A stretch of 64,000 bases of DNA from Natronococcus sp. A-GB7 (GCF_029688865.1 NZ_JARUKV010000016.1:46289-110288), one strand, 5' to 3'; counted from the first letter of the stretch, positions 16,795-25,660 are shown. Notes: a model not told the origin generated them from the sequence alone. Made by a program: numbers and translations.

Positions 16795-17670
16795 ATGCGA
16801 ACGACAAAATCTCTGGCCGTACTCTGTGTCGTTCTCGGCGTCGTCTTGCTCGCCGTACCGACCTTCGGATTCGTCACGATCTCCGCCGATCGGGGCGTCT
16901 CTATCGGGACTGCCGACGACGAGGAGGCGTACCTCGGCCTCGAGGCGGTCGATACCGTCGTCACCGATCAAAACGACGCCGAAACGGTGCTCGTGATGAC
17001 GAACAACGCCGACGAGGAGCTGTCGATCGACGCCGACGTCGTGATCCACGAACCGGGCCTCGAGGAGGCGAGCGACTTCGGTGGCACGCTCCCACCGGGC
17101 GGGGAGACGACGTACGCGGTGACCTGCGAACCCGGAACTGGTGCCGGAGAAACGAAACTCGAGGTCGCGGTCGACTCCGGTACCGGGGACGGGATCTCGA
17201 TCGAAGAGTTTGAGCGGACGGTCACGATCGAGCGAGACTGTCCCGGTCGATCCGATCCGGGTCCGCCCGGCGGAGCCGATCCTGGAAACGGGTTCGACTC
17301 GGTCACCGTCGACGACGTCTCCGGATCGGTGAACCCGGGCGAGGAGCGCCAGCAGTTCCGGTTCAGACTCGCGGAGAACCGGAAACCCAACGAGGAGATC
17401 GAAATTGACCTGAGTAATCCTGAAGGGGGTGGTGTCGACTACACCGAGACGTTCCGAGACGACGACCTCGAGGTCCTCGAAGGCGCTGGTGCCGTCCAGG
17501 AGAGCGACGGGACGCTCGTCTACCAGGTCGCCCCCCAGGACGGTCACGACGACGAGATAGTTCTCGAGCTTGGCGGGTACGCGACCGACGGCGACGGTGG
17601 TCCCTACGAGGTGACGTTCACGCGAACCGACACGGACGAGACGGCGGTAGAGTCGTTCGAGATCGAGTAG
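16795..17670 (+). CDS. Secreted TasA/DUF1102-like surface protein
   Basis: This 291-residue precursor has a signal peptide at residues 1-27 (LAVLCVVLGVVLLAVPTFGF) followed by VTISADRGVSIGTADDEEAYLG. That pattern, ADR-x-V then an acidic turn and A-x-L, matches the start of the mature 163-residue protein at 15472-15963. A Cys pair (Cys near 115 and near 145) may form a disulfide around VAVDSGTGDG. A Pro/Gly linker (DPGPPGGADPGNG) leads to a second beta-rich domain. It has no C-terminal anchor. It is translationally close to the membrane-anchored regulator, one base apart, so the two are one transcript. Confidence 0.8.
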   Translation: MRTTKSLAVLCVVLGVVLLAVPTFGFVTISADRGVSIGTADDEEAYLGLEAVDTVVTDQNDAETVLVMTNNADEELSIDADVVIHEPGLEEASDFGGTLPPGGETTYAVTCEPGTGAGETKLEVAVDSGTGDGISIEEFERTVTIERDCPGRSDPGPPGGADPGNGFDSVTVDDVSGSVNPGEERQQFRFRLAENRKPNEEIEIDLSNPEGGGVDYTETFRDDDLEVLEGAGAVQESDGTLVYQVAPQDGHDDEIVLELGGYATDGDGGPYEVTFTRTDTDETAVESFEIE

Positions 17671-17729
17671 CTCGATCGTTCGCTCCGCAATGCGAACCCC
17701 TTTTCACCACCGACGACAGACTTCGAGCC

Positions 17730-18065
17730 ATGTCGACCGAATCGATTAGCGACCGACGCGAGCATATCCGCTCGATCAGCGTAACGGCGCTGTCGGCGCT
17801 GCTCGGCGTCGGGGCAGCGTTCGCCTCGCTGGCGATGGCGGGTGACGTGTCGTCCGTCGAGGCGGCCAGCGCTGCCGCGACCGATACGCGGGGGCTGTTG
17901 CTCGTTCTGGGGGCGATTCTCGTCCAGTTCGTCCTCTACGACTTCACGGACATCTACGGCGAGGACGAGTTCGGCGTGAAACACTACCTGTTCATCACGT
18001 TCATGACGTTCTCGTTCTGGTTCGTAGTTCTGGGAATCCTGCTGACGACGGAGGCGATGGGTTGA
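17730..18065 (+). CDS. EMC6-like three-helix membrane protein
   Basis: This 111-residue protein has three hydrophobic helices (residues about 16-38, 53-74 and 87-108) and a short N-terminal cytoplasmic stretch. VLYDFTDIYGEDEFG between helices two and three is distinctive. Archaeal proteins of this size and layout beside ABCE1 are, from memory, described as EMC6-like, after the insertase-complex subunit that helps place membrane helices. The stop is followed by a single base before the ABCE1 start, so both should be on one mRNA. That links it to translation or membrane insertion. Confidence 0.72.
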   Translation: MSTESISDRREHIRSISVTALSALLGVGAAFASLAMAGDVSSVEAASAAATDTRGLLLVLGAILVQFVLYDFTDIYGEDEFGVKHYLFITFMTFSFWFVVLGILLTTEAMG

Positions 18066-18066
18066 G

Positions 18067-19878
18067 ATGGCCGACGACAGCATCGCCGTCGTAGACCTGG
18101 ATCGGTGCCAGCCCGACCGCTGTAGCTACGAGTGCAAGAACTACTGCCCGCCCAACCGCACGGGCAAGGAGTGTATCACGCTCCGGGGCGAGGAGGCCGA
18201 CCAGGGCCAGCCCGACCAGATCCACATCTCGGAGGAGATCTGTCTGGGCGAGACCTGCGGGATCTGCGTCGAGAAGTGTCCGTTCGACGCCATAGAGATC
18301 ATCAACCTGCCCCAGGAGCTCCAGGACGACCCCGTCCACCGCTACGGCGAGAACGCCTTCTCGCTGTACGGCCTGCCGGCACCCCAGGAAGGGAAGGTCA
18401 CCGGGATTCTGGGCCCGAACGGGATCGGGAAGACCACCGCCGTCCGCATCCTCGAGGGCGAACTCGAGCCAAACCTCGGCCGCGAGGGCGAGGTCGGCTG
18501 GGACGACGTCCTCGAGGCCTACCGCGGGACCGAACTGCAGGACTACATCGCCGACGTCCGCGACGGCGAAGTGACCGTCGCCCGCAAACCCCAGTACGTC
18601 GACCAGATCCCCGAGAGCTTCGACGGCAACACCCGCGAACTGCTCGAGCGAACGGACGAACGCGGGGCGCTCGACTCGCTGGTCGAACGCCTCGAGATCG
18701 GGCCCGTGATGGACCAGGCGATCGAGGACCTCTCGGGCGGGGAGCTCCAGCGGGTTGCGATCGCGGCGACGCTCGCTCGGGACACGGACTTCTACTTCCT
18801 CGACGAAGTGACGCCCTATCTCGACATCGGCCAGCGCGTGACTGCGGCACGGCTGATCCGCGAACTCGCCGAGGAGGAGAACCGATCGATGCTGGTCGTC
18901 GAGCACGACCTCGCGATCCTGGACCTGCTCGCCGACACCCTCCACGTCGCCTACGGTGAGCCCGGTGCCTACGGCGTCATCACCTCGCCGAAGTCGGTCC
19001 GCAACGGGATCAACGAGTACCTCTCCGGGTATCTCGACAACGAGAACATGCGGATCCGACAGGACCCCATCGAGTTCGAGGAACACGCCCCCCGGACCGC
19101 GACCCACGGCGACGTCCTCGTCGACTACCCCGACCTCACCAAGAGCTACGGCGACGGCGAGTTCAGCCTCGAGATCGAAGGCGGGGAGATCCACCGTAAC
19201 GAGGTGCTCGGGATCGTCGGCCCCAACGGGATCGGGAAGTCGACGTTCGCACAGCTGCTGACGGGCAACCTCGAGCCGACCGAGGGCGACGCCGACCTCG
19301 ATCTGGACATCTCCTACAAACCACAGTACGTCACCATCGACCAGCACATGCGGGTCGACGCCTTCCTCTCTTCCATTACGGACCAGTTCGGCTCCTCGTA
19401 CTGGAACACCGAGATCGCCCAGCCGCTGCAGCTCGAGCGGATCATGGAACAGAACCTCTCGGATCTCTCCGGCGGGGAGCGCCAGCGGGTCGCGATCGCG
19501 GCCTGTCTCTCCGAGTCGGCCGACCTCTACCTGCTCGACGAACCCTCTGCCCACCTCGACGTCGAACAGCGGGTCCAGGCCACCAGCGCGATCCGGCGCT
19601 ACGCCGAACAGCAGGACGCGACGGTCATGGTCATCGACCACGACATCTACACAATCGACCTGCTCGCCGACCGCCTGATGGTTTTCGAGGGCGAGCCCGC
19701 GATGCACGGCCACGCCAGTGGCCCCCAGCCGATGCGGGAGGGGATGAACGAGTTCCTCTCGAACCTCGAGATTACGTTCCGGCGGGACGAGCGCACTTCG
19801 CGTCCGCGGATCAACAAGCCGGAGTCGCAGCTGGATCGCGAGCAAAAACGGGAAGGAGAGTACTACTACTCGCCGTAG
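18067..19878 (+). CDS. Ribosome recycling ATPase ABCE1/Rli1
   Basis: This 603-residue protein splits post-termination ribosomes. The N-terminal ferredoxin-like domain has two cysteine groups for [4Fe-4S] clusters (CSYECKNYCPPNRTGKEC and CLGETCGICVEKCPF). Two ABC domains follow: Walker A GPNGIGKTT and signature LSGGELQRVA in the first, GPNGIGKST and LSGGERQRVA in the second. The first Walker B region reads FYFLDEVTPYLD, the second LYLLDEPSAHLD. Length matches the archaeal family. It is co-transcribed with the EMC6-like gene. Confidence 0.97.
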   Translation: MADDSIAVVDLDRCQPDRCSYECKNYCPPNRTGKECITLRGEEADQGQPDQIHISEEICLGETCGICVEKCPFDAIEIINLPQELQDDPVHRYGENAFSLYGLPAPQEGKVTGILGPNGIGKTTAVRILEGELEPNLGREGEVGWDDVLEAYRGTELQDYIADVRDGEVTVARKPQYVDQIPESFDGNTRELLERTDERGALDSLVERLEIGPVMDQAIEDLSGGELQRVAIAATLARDTDFYFLDEVTPYLDIGQRVTAARLIRELAEEENRSMLVVEHDLAILDLLADTLHVAYGEPGAYGVITSPKSVRNGINEYLSGYLDNENMRIRQDPIEFEEHAPRTATHGDVLVDYPDLTKSYGDGEFSLEIEGGEIHRNEVLGIVGPNGIGKSTFAQLLTGNLEPTEGDADLDLDISYKPQYVTIDQHMRVDAFLSSITDQFGSSYWNTEIAQPLQLERIMEQNLSDLSGGERQRVAIAACLSESADLYLLDEPSAHLDVEQRVQATSAIRRYAEQQDATVMVIDHDIYTIDLLADRLMVFEGEPAMHGHASGPQPMREGMNEFLSNLEITFRRDERTSRPRINKPESQLDREQKREGEYYYSP

Positions 19879-19893
19879 GTCGATTCGACGGCG

Positions 19894-20139
19894 CTACTCG
19901 GCGTCCGACTTCGAGAGCACGTCACCGAACTGTTCGTCCTTTCGCGTTCGCAGCTCGTCGAGTCGGGACTGGGCGCTCAGCCGGCTCTCGCCGACCGTCG
20001 CGCCGACGAGGGCGCCGATCGCCGCCCCGGAGCTCGCGGCGTTTTTGTTGACGAGTCCGCCGAGACCGCCGCCGACGGCGGCACCGATGGCTGCGTACCG
20101 TGCACGACTGAGCGCGAGTTCGAGTTGCTGTTTTACCAT
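19894..20139 (-). CDS. Small Gly/Ala-rich protein with glycine-zipper segment
   Basis: This is an 81-residue protein. The core (ARYAAIGAAVGGGLGGLVNK and AAIGALVGATVGESR) alternates Gly/Ala as in glycine-zipper membrane or coating proteins. The tail LDELRTRKDEQFGDVLSKSD is helical and charged. I preferred the ATG at 20139 over an upstream in-frame ATG because it starts directly with VKQQLELALSRARY. It converges on ABCE1 with a 15 bp gap. Function is unknown. Confidence 0.68.
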   Translation of the reverse strand: MVKQQLELALSRARYAAIGAAVGGGLGGLVNKNAASSGAAIGALVGATVGESRLSAQSRLDELRTRKDEQFGDVLSKSDAE

Positions 20140-20349
20140 ACGGACAACTCTATCCGGAACGGAAATAAACGTGTTCCCGGAGAATCGCAACCACGAACAC
20201 GTACGGGGGCCTGAACGGCCGTTCAGCGGTTTTTCCAGTACCGGGCCGAGAATCGTTACACTCGACGACCGTTCCGGAACGCTGGATCGAAACTAGTGAT
20301 ACGGGCCGATCGAGAACAAGGGCGGCTCCCGAGGACGTGGACCGAGTCC

Positions 20350-20871
20350 TCAGTGAACGTGTCGCTGGCAGCTTCCACAGAGGTTCTCCTCCTTGATGTC
20401 GACCTCCCGAACGGTCGGCGAGAAGTTCATCACACAGCGGTTGTTGTCGCAGTGTTCGAGGCCGTAGGTGTGGCCGATCTCGTGGACGATCTCCTTGCGG
20501 ACGCGGTTCTCGAAGATCTCGCTGGCGCTCTTGTTCGAGAAGCCGCCGTCGCTGGAGGTCTGCAGGCGGTACGTGGAGACGACGCTACCGCTGCCGTCGA
20601 GGTAGGCGAGCCCGAAGACGTAGTTGCGACGCCGGTAGAACAGGTCGTGGGGCGTGATGGCGATGTTCTTCTCGCCGCGGCCGACCCGCTCGGCGAGCTG
20701 GATGAACGTCTCCGCGCAGTACTGGTTCCGGCCGGAGTCGTACGCGCCGGTCGGAACCGACTGCGAGTCGTTGACCGTGACGTCGCAGTCGTAGACCGAT
20801 CGCAACGCGGAGGAGGCCGCCCGCTTGACCTCCGCGGAGACGCTGCCGACCGGCACGATATCGACGAGCAT
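20350..20871 (-). CDS. amzA: Archaemetzincin family zinc metalloprotease
   Basis: This 173-residue protease carries the extended zinc motif HEIGHTYGLEHC, then the Cys-rich ending RCVMNFSPTVREVD and LCGSCQRH that binds a second zinc in AmzA structures. The start LVDIVPVGSVSAEV is typical of the family. I place the ATG at 20871; one 30 bp upstream adds an unusual hydrophobic peptide. It is divergent from the UPF0146 gene with only 39 bp between the start codons, so promoters must overlap. Substrates of archaemetzincins are poorly known. Confidence 0.93.
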   Translation of the reverse strand: MLVDIVPVGSVSAEVKRAASSALRSVYDCDVTVNDSQSVPTGAYDSGRNQYCAETFIQLAERVGRGEKNIAITPHDLFYRRRNYVFGLAYLDGSGSVVSTYRLQTSSDGGFSNKSASEIFENRVRKEIVHEIGHTYGLEHCDNNRCVMNFSPTVREVDIKEENLCGSCQRHVH

Positions 20872-20910
20872 GGCAACTGCTATGGTCGCGGGTAGCATAA
20901 ACGTCCCGCC

Positions 20911-21321
20911 GTGACTAGTTTCCGCGAGAATCGAGCGACGCTCGAGGAACACCTCGCCACCTACGGTCGGGTCGTCGAAGTGGGGATCGGACGTCGAACC
21001 GAGCTGGCAGCGGCCCTCGCCGAGGCGGACGTCTCGGTGACGGCGACGGATATCACCCCGCGAGCGGTCCCCGGAACCGTCGAGTTCGTCACCGACGACG
21101 TCGTCGATCCCGATCTCGAGGTCTACGAGGACGCCGAGGCGATCTACGCCCGGAACCTGCCCCCGGAGCTTCATCGGCCGACCCTCGAGGTCGCCGAGCG
21201 CGTCGGCGCCGACTTTCTGTTTACGACCCTGGGAGGCGACCAGCCCGCGGTACCGGTCGAACGGCGGACGGTTCGCGAGGGGACGCTGTACGTCGCCCGC
21301 GGTGGCGCCGCGCCCCGCTAG
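20911..21321 (+). CDS. UPF0146 family protein (SAM-methyltransferase fold)
   Basis: This 136-residue protein starts at GTG. VVEVGIGRRTELAAALAEAD resembles the glycine loop of a class I methyltransferase, and VTATDITPRAVPGTVEFVTD supplies the acidic ribose-binding position. YARNLPPELHRPTLEVAERV is typical of the archaeal UPF0146 family. It is shorter than active methyltransferases, so catalysis is doubtful. It lies 41 bp upstream of a membrane protease gene on the same strand. Confidence 0.87.
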   Translation: MTSFRENRATLEEHLATYGRVVEVGIGRRTELAAALAEADVSVTATDITPRAVPGTVEFVTDDVVDPDLEVYEDAEAIYARNLPPELHRPTLEVAERVGADFLFTTLGGDQPAVPVERRTVREGTLYVARGGAAPR

Positions 21322-21362
21322 AACGGAAGGAGTTACACGGGTCCGCGAGAGTAGCGAGAACG

Positions 21363-22001
21363 ATGGCCGTCGAATCGCTGCCACCCGCCACCACCGTCCT
21401 CGCCGTTCTCGCGCTCCTCGTCGCGCTCGCGGTCGTCCTGCGAGGGCTGGGATTCCTCCTGCGGATCGCGATCTCCCTGTTCGTCCTTCCGGGCGTCGTC
21501 GTCCACGAGTTCGCCCACGCGACCGCCTGTCGGCTCGTCGGCGTCAGGGTGATCGAGGCCGTCTACTTCCGGTTCGGAAACCCGCCGGGGTACGTCCGCC
21601 ACGCCACCCCCGATCGGTACCGTCAATCGGTGGTCATCAGCGTCGCCCCGTTCCTACTGAATACGCTCGTCGCGTTTGCCGCCTTCGTCGGCGCCGTCGT
21701 CGTCGTCTCGGCGGCGGGCGGCGTTCGGACGGCCCCGATCGAGTACGCGGCCGTCGCCGGCGTCCTCGGCCTGATCGGGCTCTCGGTCGGAATGGCCGCC
21801 TTCCCGAGTACGACCGACGCGCGGACGCTGTGGACGCGCTCCCGGCGGGAGTGGCGTCGATCCCCGGTCGTGTTGCTCGGCCTGCCGGTCGTCGCGCTGA
21901 TCTACGTCGTCAACGTCCTCTCGTGGCTCTGGGCCCACGTTCTCTACGCCGTCGGCCTGTTCGTCCTCGCACTCGTGGCCGTCGGCGCCGTCGCGATCTG
22001 A
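21363..22001 (+). CDS. HEFAH membrane metalloprotease-like protein
   Basis: This 212-residue polytopic protein has five or six helices. The first long hydrophobic region is followed by VLPGVVVHEFAHATACRLVG, where His48, Glu49 and His52 form a zinc-binding HExxH in a membrane setting, as in site-2 protease relatives and DUF3267 proteins. A second motif, NPPGYVRHATPDRYRQ, follows. The usual distal Asp ligand of S2P is not obvious. It sits between UPF0146 and a HAD gene and may form a transcript with them. Confidence 0.78.
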   Translation: MAVESLPPATTVLAVLALLVALAVVLRGLGFLLRIAISLFVLPGVVVHEFAHATACRLVGVRVIEAVYFRFGNPPGYVRHATPDRYRQSVVISVAPFLLNTLVAFAAFVGAVVVVSAAGGVRTAPIEYAAVAGVLGLIGLSVGMAAFPSTTDARTLWTRSRREWRRSPVVLLGLPVVALIYVVNVLSWLWAHVLYAVGLFVLALVAVGAVAI

Positions 22002-22040
22002 ACCGTCCGGCTTTATTTCCGGGGCCACGTTCGTCCCCGT

Positions 22041-22913
22041 ATGAACGCAGACGCAGTCGTCCTCGACATCGACGGCGTGCTCGTCGACGTCGCCGACTCC
22101 TACCGGAGAGCGATCCTCGAGTCGATCGAGCACGTCCACGATCGCACGATCCGCAAGGAAGACATCCAGGCGTTCAAAAACGCCGGCGGGTTCAACAACG
22201 ACTGGGAGCTGACCTACGCCGCAGCGCTGTACGTCCTGGCGACCGGGGAGGGGTACCGCGCGTCGATCGACGAGTTTACCGACGGGATCGCCGAGCGCGG
22301 CGGCGGGCTCGAGGCCGCCGAGGCCGTCGTCCGCGAGGCGATCGGCGCCCGGGCAACCCAGCGCGTGACCGATCGATGGGACCGCGAGGGGCTCCGGGAC
22401 GTCTTCCAGCAGCTGTACCTCGGCAGCGAGCTCTACCGGGGTCTTGAGGGTGGCGAGCCCGACCTCGAGACGCGGGGGTTCATCCACGACGAGCCCGTCG
22501 TCCTCGAGCCCGAGGTGCGGGATCACCTCCTCGCCGAGTACGACGTCGGCGTCCTGACCGGGCGTCCCGCCGCGGAGGCCGAGATCGCCCTCGAGCGGGT
22601 CGGCCTCGAGGAGGCGGTCCCCCTCGAGCACCGCTTTACGATGGACGACTGGGAGGAGGGGAAACCCCACCCCCGGGCGCTGACCGTCCTCGCCGAGCGC
22701 TTCGGCGCGGACGACATCGTCTTCGTCGGCGACACTCTGGACGACGTGCGGACGGCGACCAACGCGAGCGAGGCCGATCCGGACCGAACGTACCGCGGCG
22801 TCGGCGTGCTGACGGGCGGGCTCACCGGCGAGGAGGGGCGTCGGGCCTACGAGCGCGAGGACGCCGCGGCCGTCCTCGAGTCGGTCAACGAGCTGCCGGA
22901 ACTGCTCGAGTAG
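22041..22913 (+). CDS. HAD-superfamily hydrolase, TIGR01548-like
   Basis: This 290-residue phosphohydrolase has motif [11 protein letters not shown] (Asp at residues 9 and 11), a helical cap of about 130 residues, motif [14 protein letters not shown], a Lys in EEGKPHP and motif [15 protein letters not shown]. The cap containing [20 protein letters not shown] is characteristic of TIGR01548 proteins of haloarchaea and cyanobacteria. The substrate is unknown; in some genomes the family neighbours histidine biosynthesis, but not here. An oligo-T run follows 54 bp downstream. Confidence 0.88.
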   Translation: MNADAVVLDIDGVLVDVADSYRRAILESIEHVHDRTIRKEDIQAFKNAGGFNNDWELTYAAALYVLATGEGYRASIDEFTDGIAERGGGLEAAEAVVREAIGARATQRVTDRWDREGLRDVFQQLYLGSELYRGLEGGEPDLETRGFIHDEPVVLEPEVRDHLLAEYDVGVLTGRPAAEAEIALERVGLEEAVPLEHRFTMDDWEEGKPHPRALTVLAERFGADDIVFVGDTLDDVRTATNASEADPDRTYRGVGVLTGGLTGEEGRRAYEREDAAAVLESVNELPELLE

Positions 22914-22966
22914 CGGTTGCCCGACCGAGCGTCCGAGACCGCGCGGCCTGCAGCTCCCCCCATCCG

Positions 22967-22972
22967 TTTTTT
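22967..22972 (+). terminator. Oligo-T terminator after the HAD gene
   Basis: Six T residues in CCGTTTTTTCCG, 54 bp past the HAD stop and 33 bp before the next start, form a likely U-tract terminator between the two genes. Confidence 0.5.
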
Positions 22973-23004
22973 CCGCGCGTTCGGTGTACTCAGTGCAGAT
23001 TCCG

Positions 23005-24534
23005 ATGTCCGACTTCGAAAGCGGTGACCTCCCCGGTGAGGCGACCTCGGTCTGGCTCGCGAGTACCCGCGAGGACGACCCCGACCCCGAGCCCCTCGAG
23101 GGCGATCGAAGCGTCGACGTCGCCGTCGTCGGCGCCGGGATCGCCGGGCTCTCGACGGCGATCGAGCTGCGCGAGCGGGACCTGACCGTCGCCGTCCTCG
23201 AACGGGACCGCGTGGCGACGGGGATCACGGGAAAGACGACCGCGAAACTGACCAGCCAGCACGGGGCGATCTACGACCACCTGCGCCGGGAGTTCGGCCC
23301 CCAGCAGGCGAGCCGGTACGCCGCCGTCCAGGAGGACGCGATCGATCGCGTCGAGCGGCGGATCGAGGAGCTGGGGATCGACTGCGGGTTCGAACGCCAC
23401 CCCTCCTACCTCTACAGCAACGAGCCCGACGAGATCGAACGGGAGGTCGACGCCGCCCGCGCGGCAGGACTCGAGGCCAGTTACGTCACCTCCGTCCCGC
23501 CGTTCGAGCGCGCCCAGGCTGCGGTCCGGTTCGACGACCAGGCCTGGTTCCATCCCCGAAAGTACCTGCTCGCGGTCGCCGACGAGCTCCGGGCCGACGA
23601 CGGCGCCCACCTCCACGAGGAGACCCGCGTGACCGATCTCGAGGACGGGACGCCCTGTTTCGTCCGAACCGAGCGGGGAACCGTCCGGGCCAAGCACGTC
23701 GTCCTCGCGACAGGTTTTCCGATCCGTGACCGGGCTGGCTACTTCGCCCGAATGCATCCGAAGCGGTCCTACGTCCTCGGGATCCGTCTCGACGGCGAGC
23801 CGCCCGAGGGGATGTACTACCGCAGCGGCGACCCCTACCGCTCCGTTCGCACCTACCGCGACGACGGGGAGGAGCTGCTGCTGGTCGGCGGCGAGAACCA
23901 CAAGACGGGCCAGGGCGGCTCGACCGCCGACCGCTACCGGCGGCTCGAGTCGTGGGCCCGCGAGCGGTTTCCCGTCGACGAGATCGCCTACCGGTGGTCG
24001 ACCCAGGACTACAAACCGGTCGACAAGGTGCCCTTCATCGGCCGCGCCGGCGCCGGAACCGAGAACGTCTCCGTCGCGACGGGCTTTCGCGGCTGGGGGA
24101 TGACCAACGGCACCGCCGCGGGGCGACTGCTGGCGGCCGAGATCGACGGCGAGCCGGTGCCCGAACTGGATCTGTTCGACCCGCTCCGGCTGACGCCGAA
24201 GGCCTCGCTGGGCAAGACTCTCACCGAGAACGCCGATACCGCGAGCGAGTTCGTCACCGACTGGTTCCAGACGCTCGTCACCCCGGACCTCACCGCCCTT
24301 GAGCCCGGCGAGGCCAAGATCGTCCGCAAAGGTGGGAAGCCCATCGCCTGCGCCAGAGACGAGAACGGGGAGGTTCACGCCGTCTCGGCGGTCTGTACCC
24401 ACATGTACTGTCTCGTCGAGTGGAACGACGCCGAGGAGAGCTGGGACTGTCCCTGCCACGGCTCGCGGTTCGATCCCGACGGCGAGGTCCTCGAGGGGCC
24501 GGCGAACGAGGACCTGCCCGCTCGAGAGGGGTGA
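23005..24534 (+). CDS. FAD-dependent oxidoreductase fused to a Rieske domain
   Basis: This 509-residue protein starts with a DAO-type FAD domain: VAVVGAGIAGLSTAIELRER near residues 36-55, then VATGITGKTTAKLTSQHG. The last 80 residues are a Rieske [2Fe-2S] domain with Cys-x-His in CTHMYCLVEW and Cys-x2-His in CPCHGSRFDPDG. The first pair reads C-T-H as required. Electron flow between Rieske centre and flavin is the obvious reading; the substrate is unknown. The GTG 21 bp upstream is a weaker start. It converges with the GDPD gene one base away. Confidence 0.9.
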   Translation: MSDFESGDLPGEATSVWLASTREDDPDPEPLEGDRSVDVAVVGAGIAGLSTAIELRERDLTVAVLERDRVATGITGKTTAKLTSQHGAIYDHLRREFGPQQASRYAAVQEDAIDRVERRIEELGIDCGFERHPSYLYSNEPDEIEREVDAARAAGLEASYVTSVPPFERAQAAVRFDDQAWFHPRKYLLAVADELRADDGAHLHEETRVTDLEDGTPCFVRTERGTVRAKHVVLATGFPIRDRAGYFARMHPKRSYVLGIRLDGEPPEGMYYRSGDPYRSVRTYRDDGEELLLVGGENHKTGQGGSTADRYRRLESWARERFPVDEIAYRWSTQDYKPVDKVPFIGRAGAGTENVSVATGFRGWGMTNGTAAGRLLAAEIDGEPVPELDLFDPLRLTPKASLGKTLTENADTASEFVTDWFQTLVTPDLTALEPGEAKIVRKGGKPIACARDENGEVHAVSAVCTHMYCLVEWNDAEESWDCPCHGSRFDPDGEVLEGPANEDLPAREG

Positions 24535-24535
24535 G

Positions 24536-25375
24536 CTACCGGGCGGACCCTGTCCCTGCCCGCGCCTCGAGCCCGGGATAATCGGCGACGATCCCGTCGA
24601 CGCCCGCCGCGGCGAGGTCGTCGAACTGAAGCCAGCTATCGACGGTCCAGACGTTGACCGCCCGTCCCTCCTCGTGGGCCGTTTCGACGATATCGAGGGG
24701 CGGCTCGTCGGTCGGAAGCCCGTAGTACGGTTCGCTCGCGAGTGCGGTCCCCGCGATCGCGTTCCGCGGCGGGTGGATCGCCTCGCAGTCGTACCGGCGG
24801 GCGATCTCGAGACCCGCCTCGAGGTCGTCCCAGACGAGCGGCGCGGCCGCGTAGTCGGTGGCGTCTCGAAGCGCGGCGAGTGCGCCTTCACAGAACGAGG
24901 AAAAGAGGAGTTCGCCGTCGAAGGGCTCGCAGTCCTCGAGGACGCGCTCGACGAACGGCCGCCACAGCTCCCGCCGTTCCTCCCGGGCGTCCGCTGGCAG
25001 TGACTCGCCGATACGAAGGTCAGACGCCCCCGGATTCTTCAGTTCGACGTTGATCCCGACCGTCTCCGGGACGGCCTCGAGCAGCGCCGACAGCGTCGGG
25101 ATCGGTTCGTCGGTTCCCAGCACCGACAGCGACTCGAGGGTCTCGAGGGACGTCTCCCAAACGAACCCCGAGGCATCGGTTACGGGTCGGCCGTCCCGCG
25201 TTCCCTCGAGGCGCTCGTCGTGGAAGACCATCGGAATTCCGCAGGCGGCGGGCTGGACGTCGATCTCGAGCATCGCGGTCGCGTCGCGCTCGGCCGCGGC
25301 AACGGCCGCAACGATCGTGTTCTCGGGGGCGACGCCGGCGTAGCCGCGGTGGGCGATGAGAGCGGGACTGCGCAT
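24536..25375 (-). CDS. Glycerophosphodiester phosphodiesterase
   Basis: This 279-residue protein has a TIM-barrel GDPD fold. LIAHRGYAGVAPENTIVA supplies the catalytic His and Arg-Gly and the ENT motif; EIDVQPAACG and VFHDERLEGTRDG supply the metal-binding Glu, Asp and second His. VNVWTVDSW near the C-terminus is also conserved. It would release glycerol phosphate from deacylated polar lipids. I chose the ATG at 25375; an ATG 12 bp upstream is possible. No signal peptide, so it acts in the cytoplasm. Confidence 0.9.
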   Translation of the reverse strand: MRSPALIAHRGYAGVAPENTIVAAVAAAERDATAMLEIDVQPAACGIPMVFHDERLEGTRDGRPVTDASGFVWETSLETLESLSVLGTDEPIPTLSALLEAVPETVGINVELKNPGASDLRIGESLPADAREERRELWRPFVERVLEDCEPFDGELLFSSFCEGALAALRDATDYAAAPLVWDDLEAGLEIARRYDCEAIHPPRNAIAGTALASEPYYGLPTDEPPLDIVETAHEEGRAVNVWTVDSWLQFDDLAAAGVDGIVADYPGLEARAGTGSAR

Positions 25376-25496
25376 ACCGACGCCCACGGCTGCGACCCCT
25401 ATCAGTGGTTGGCAGTGCGGTTCGGTCGGTCGCTATGCAGCTTGCGTTCAGTACAGGCAGAGGCGGTATCACTGCGGTAGTGCAACAACTGCAGCA

Positions 25497-25660
25497 CCCG
25501 CGAGCGACCATCGGGAGCGAGCGGCCTTTTTAGCGTAGATTTTTGCGCCCAGCGCGGGACCTGCGGTCCCGCGTGCCATGCGAACGAGCACATAGTGCTC
25601 GTGAGCAGAGAGCGGTTCCGAACGCAGTGAGGAATCCCGAGGCCGAAAAAGGTACGTGTG
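25497..25660 (+). repeat. Dispersed intergenic element, copy B
   Basis: The order of parts is the same as in 10511-10595: a CGCGAGCGA start, GGGAGCGAGCGGCC, TTTTT, GTAGATTTTTGCGC, hairpins, then GAAAAAGGTACGTG. Two perfect 8 bp hairpins are present: GCGGGACC-TGC-GGTCCCGC near 25553-25571 and ACGAGCAC-ATA-GTGCTCGT near 25583-25601. It fills most of the 395 bp gap between the GDPD start and the next gene; the rest of the gap (25661-25770 and 25376-25496) holds no gene I can recognise. Confidence 0.65.

Noticed and set aside
18001..19845. A 614-codon minus-strand frame
   Set aside because: Antisense to ABCE1, which has every expected motif; the antisense product is a Val/Asp/Leu-rich shadow.
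19894..20139. Possible phage holin or entericidin reading of the glycine-zipper protein
   Set aside because: The Gly/Ala pattern alone is not enough, there is no lipobox or signal peptide, and no phage genes are near.
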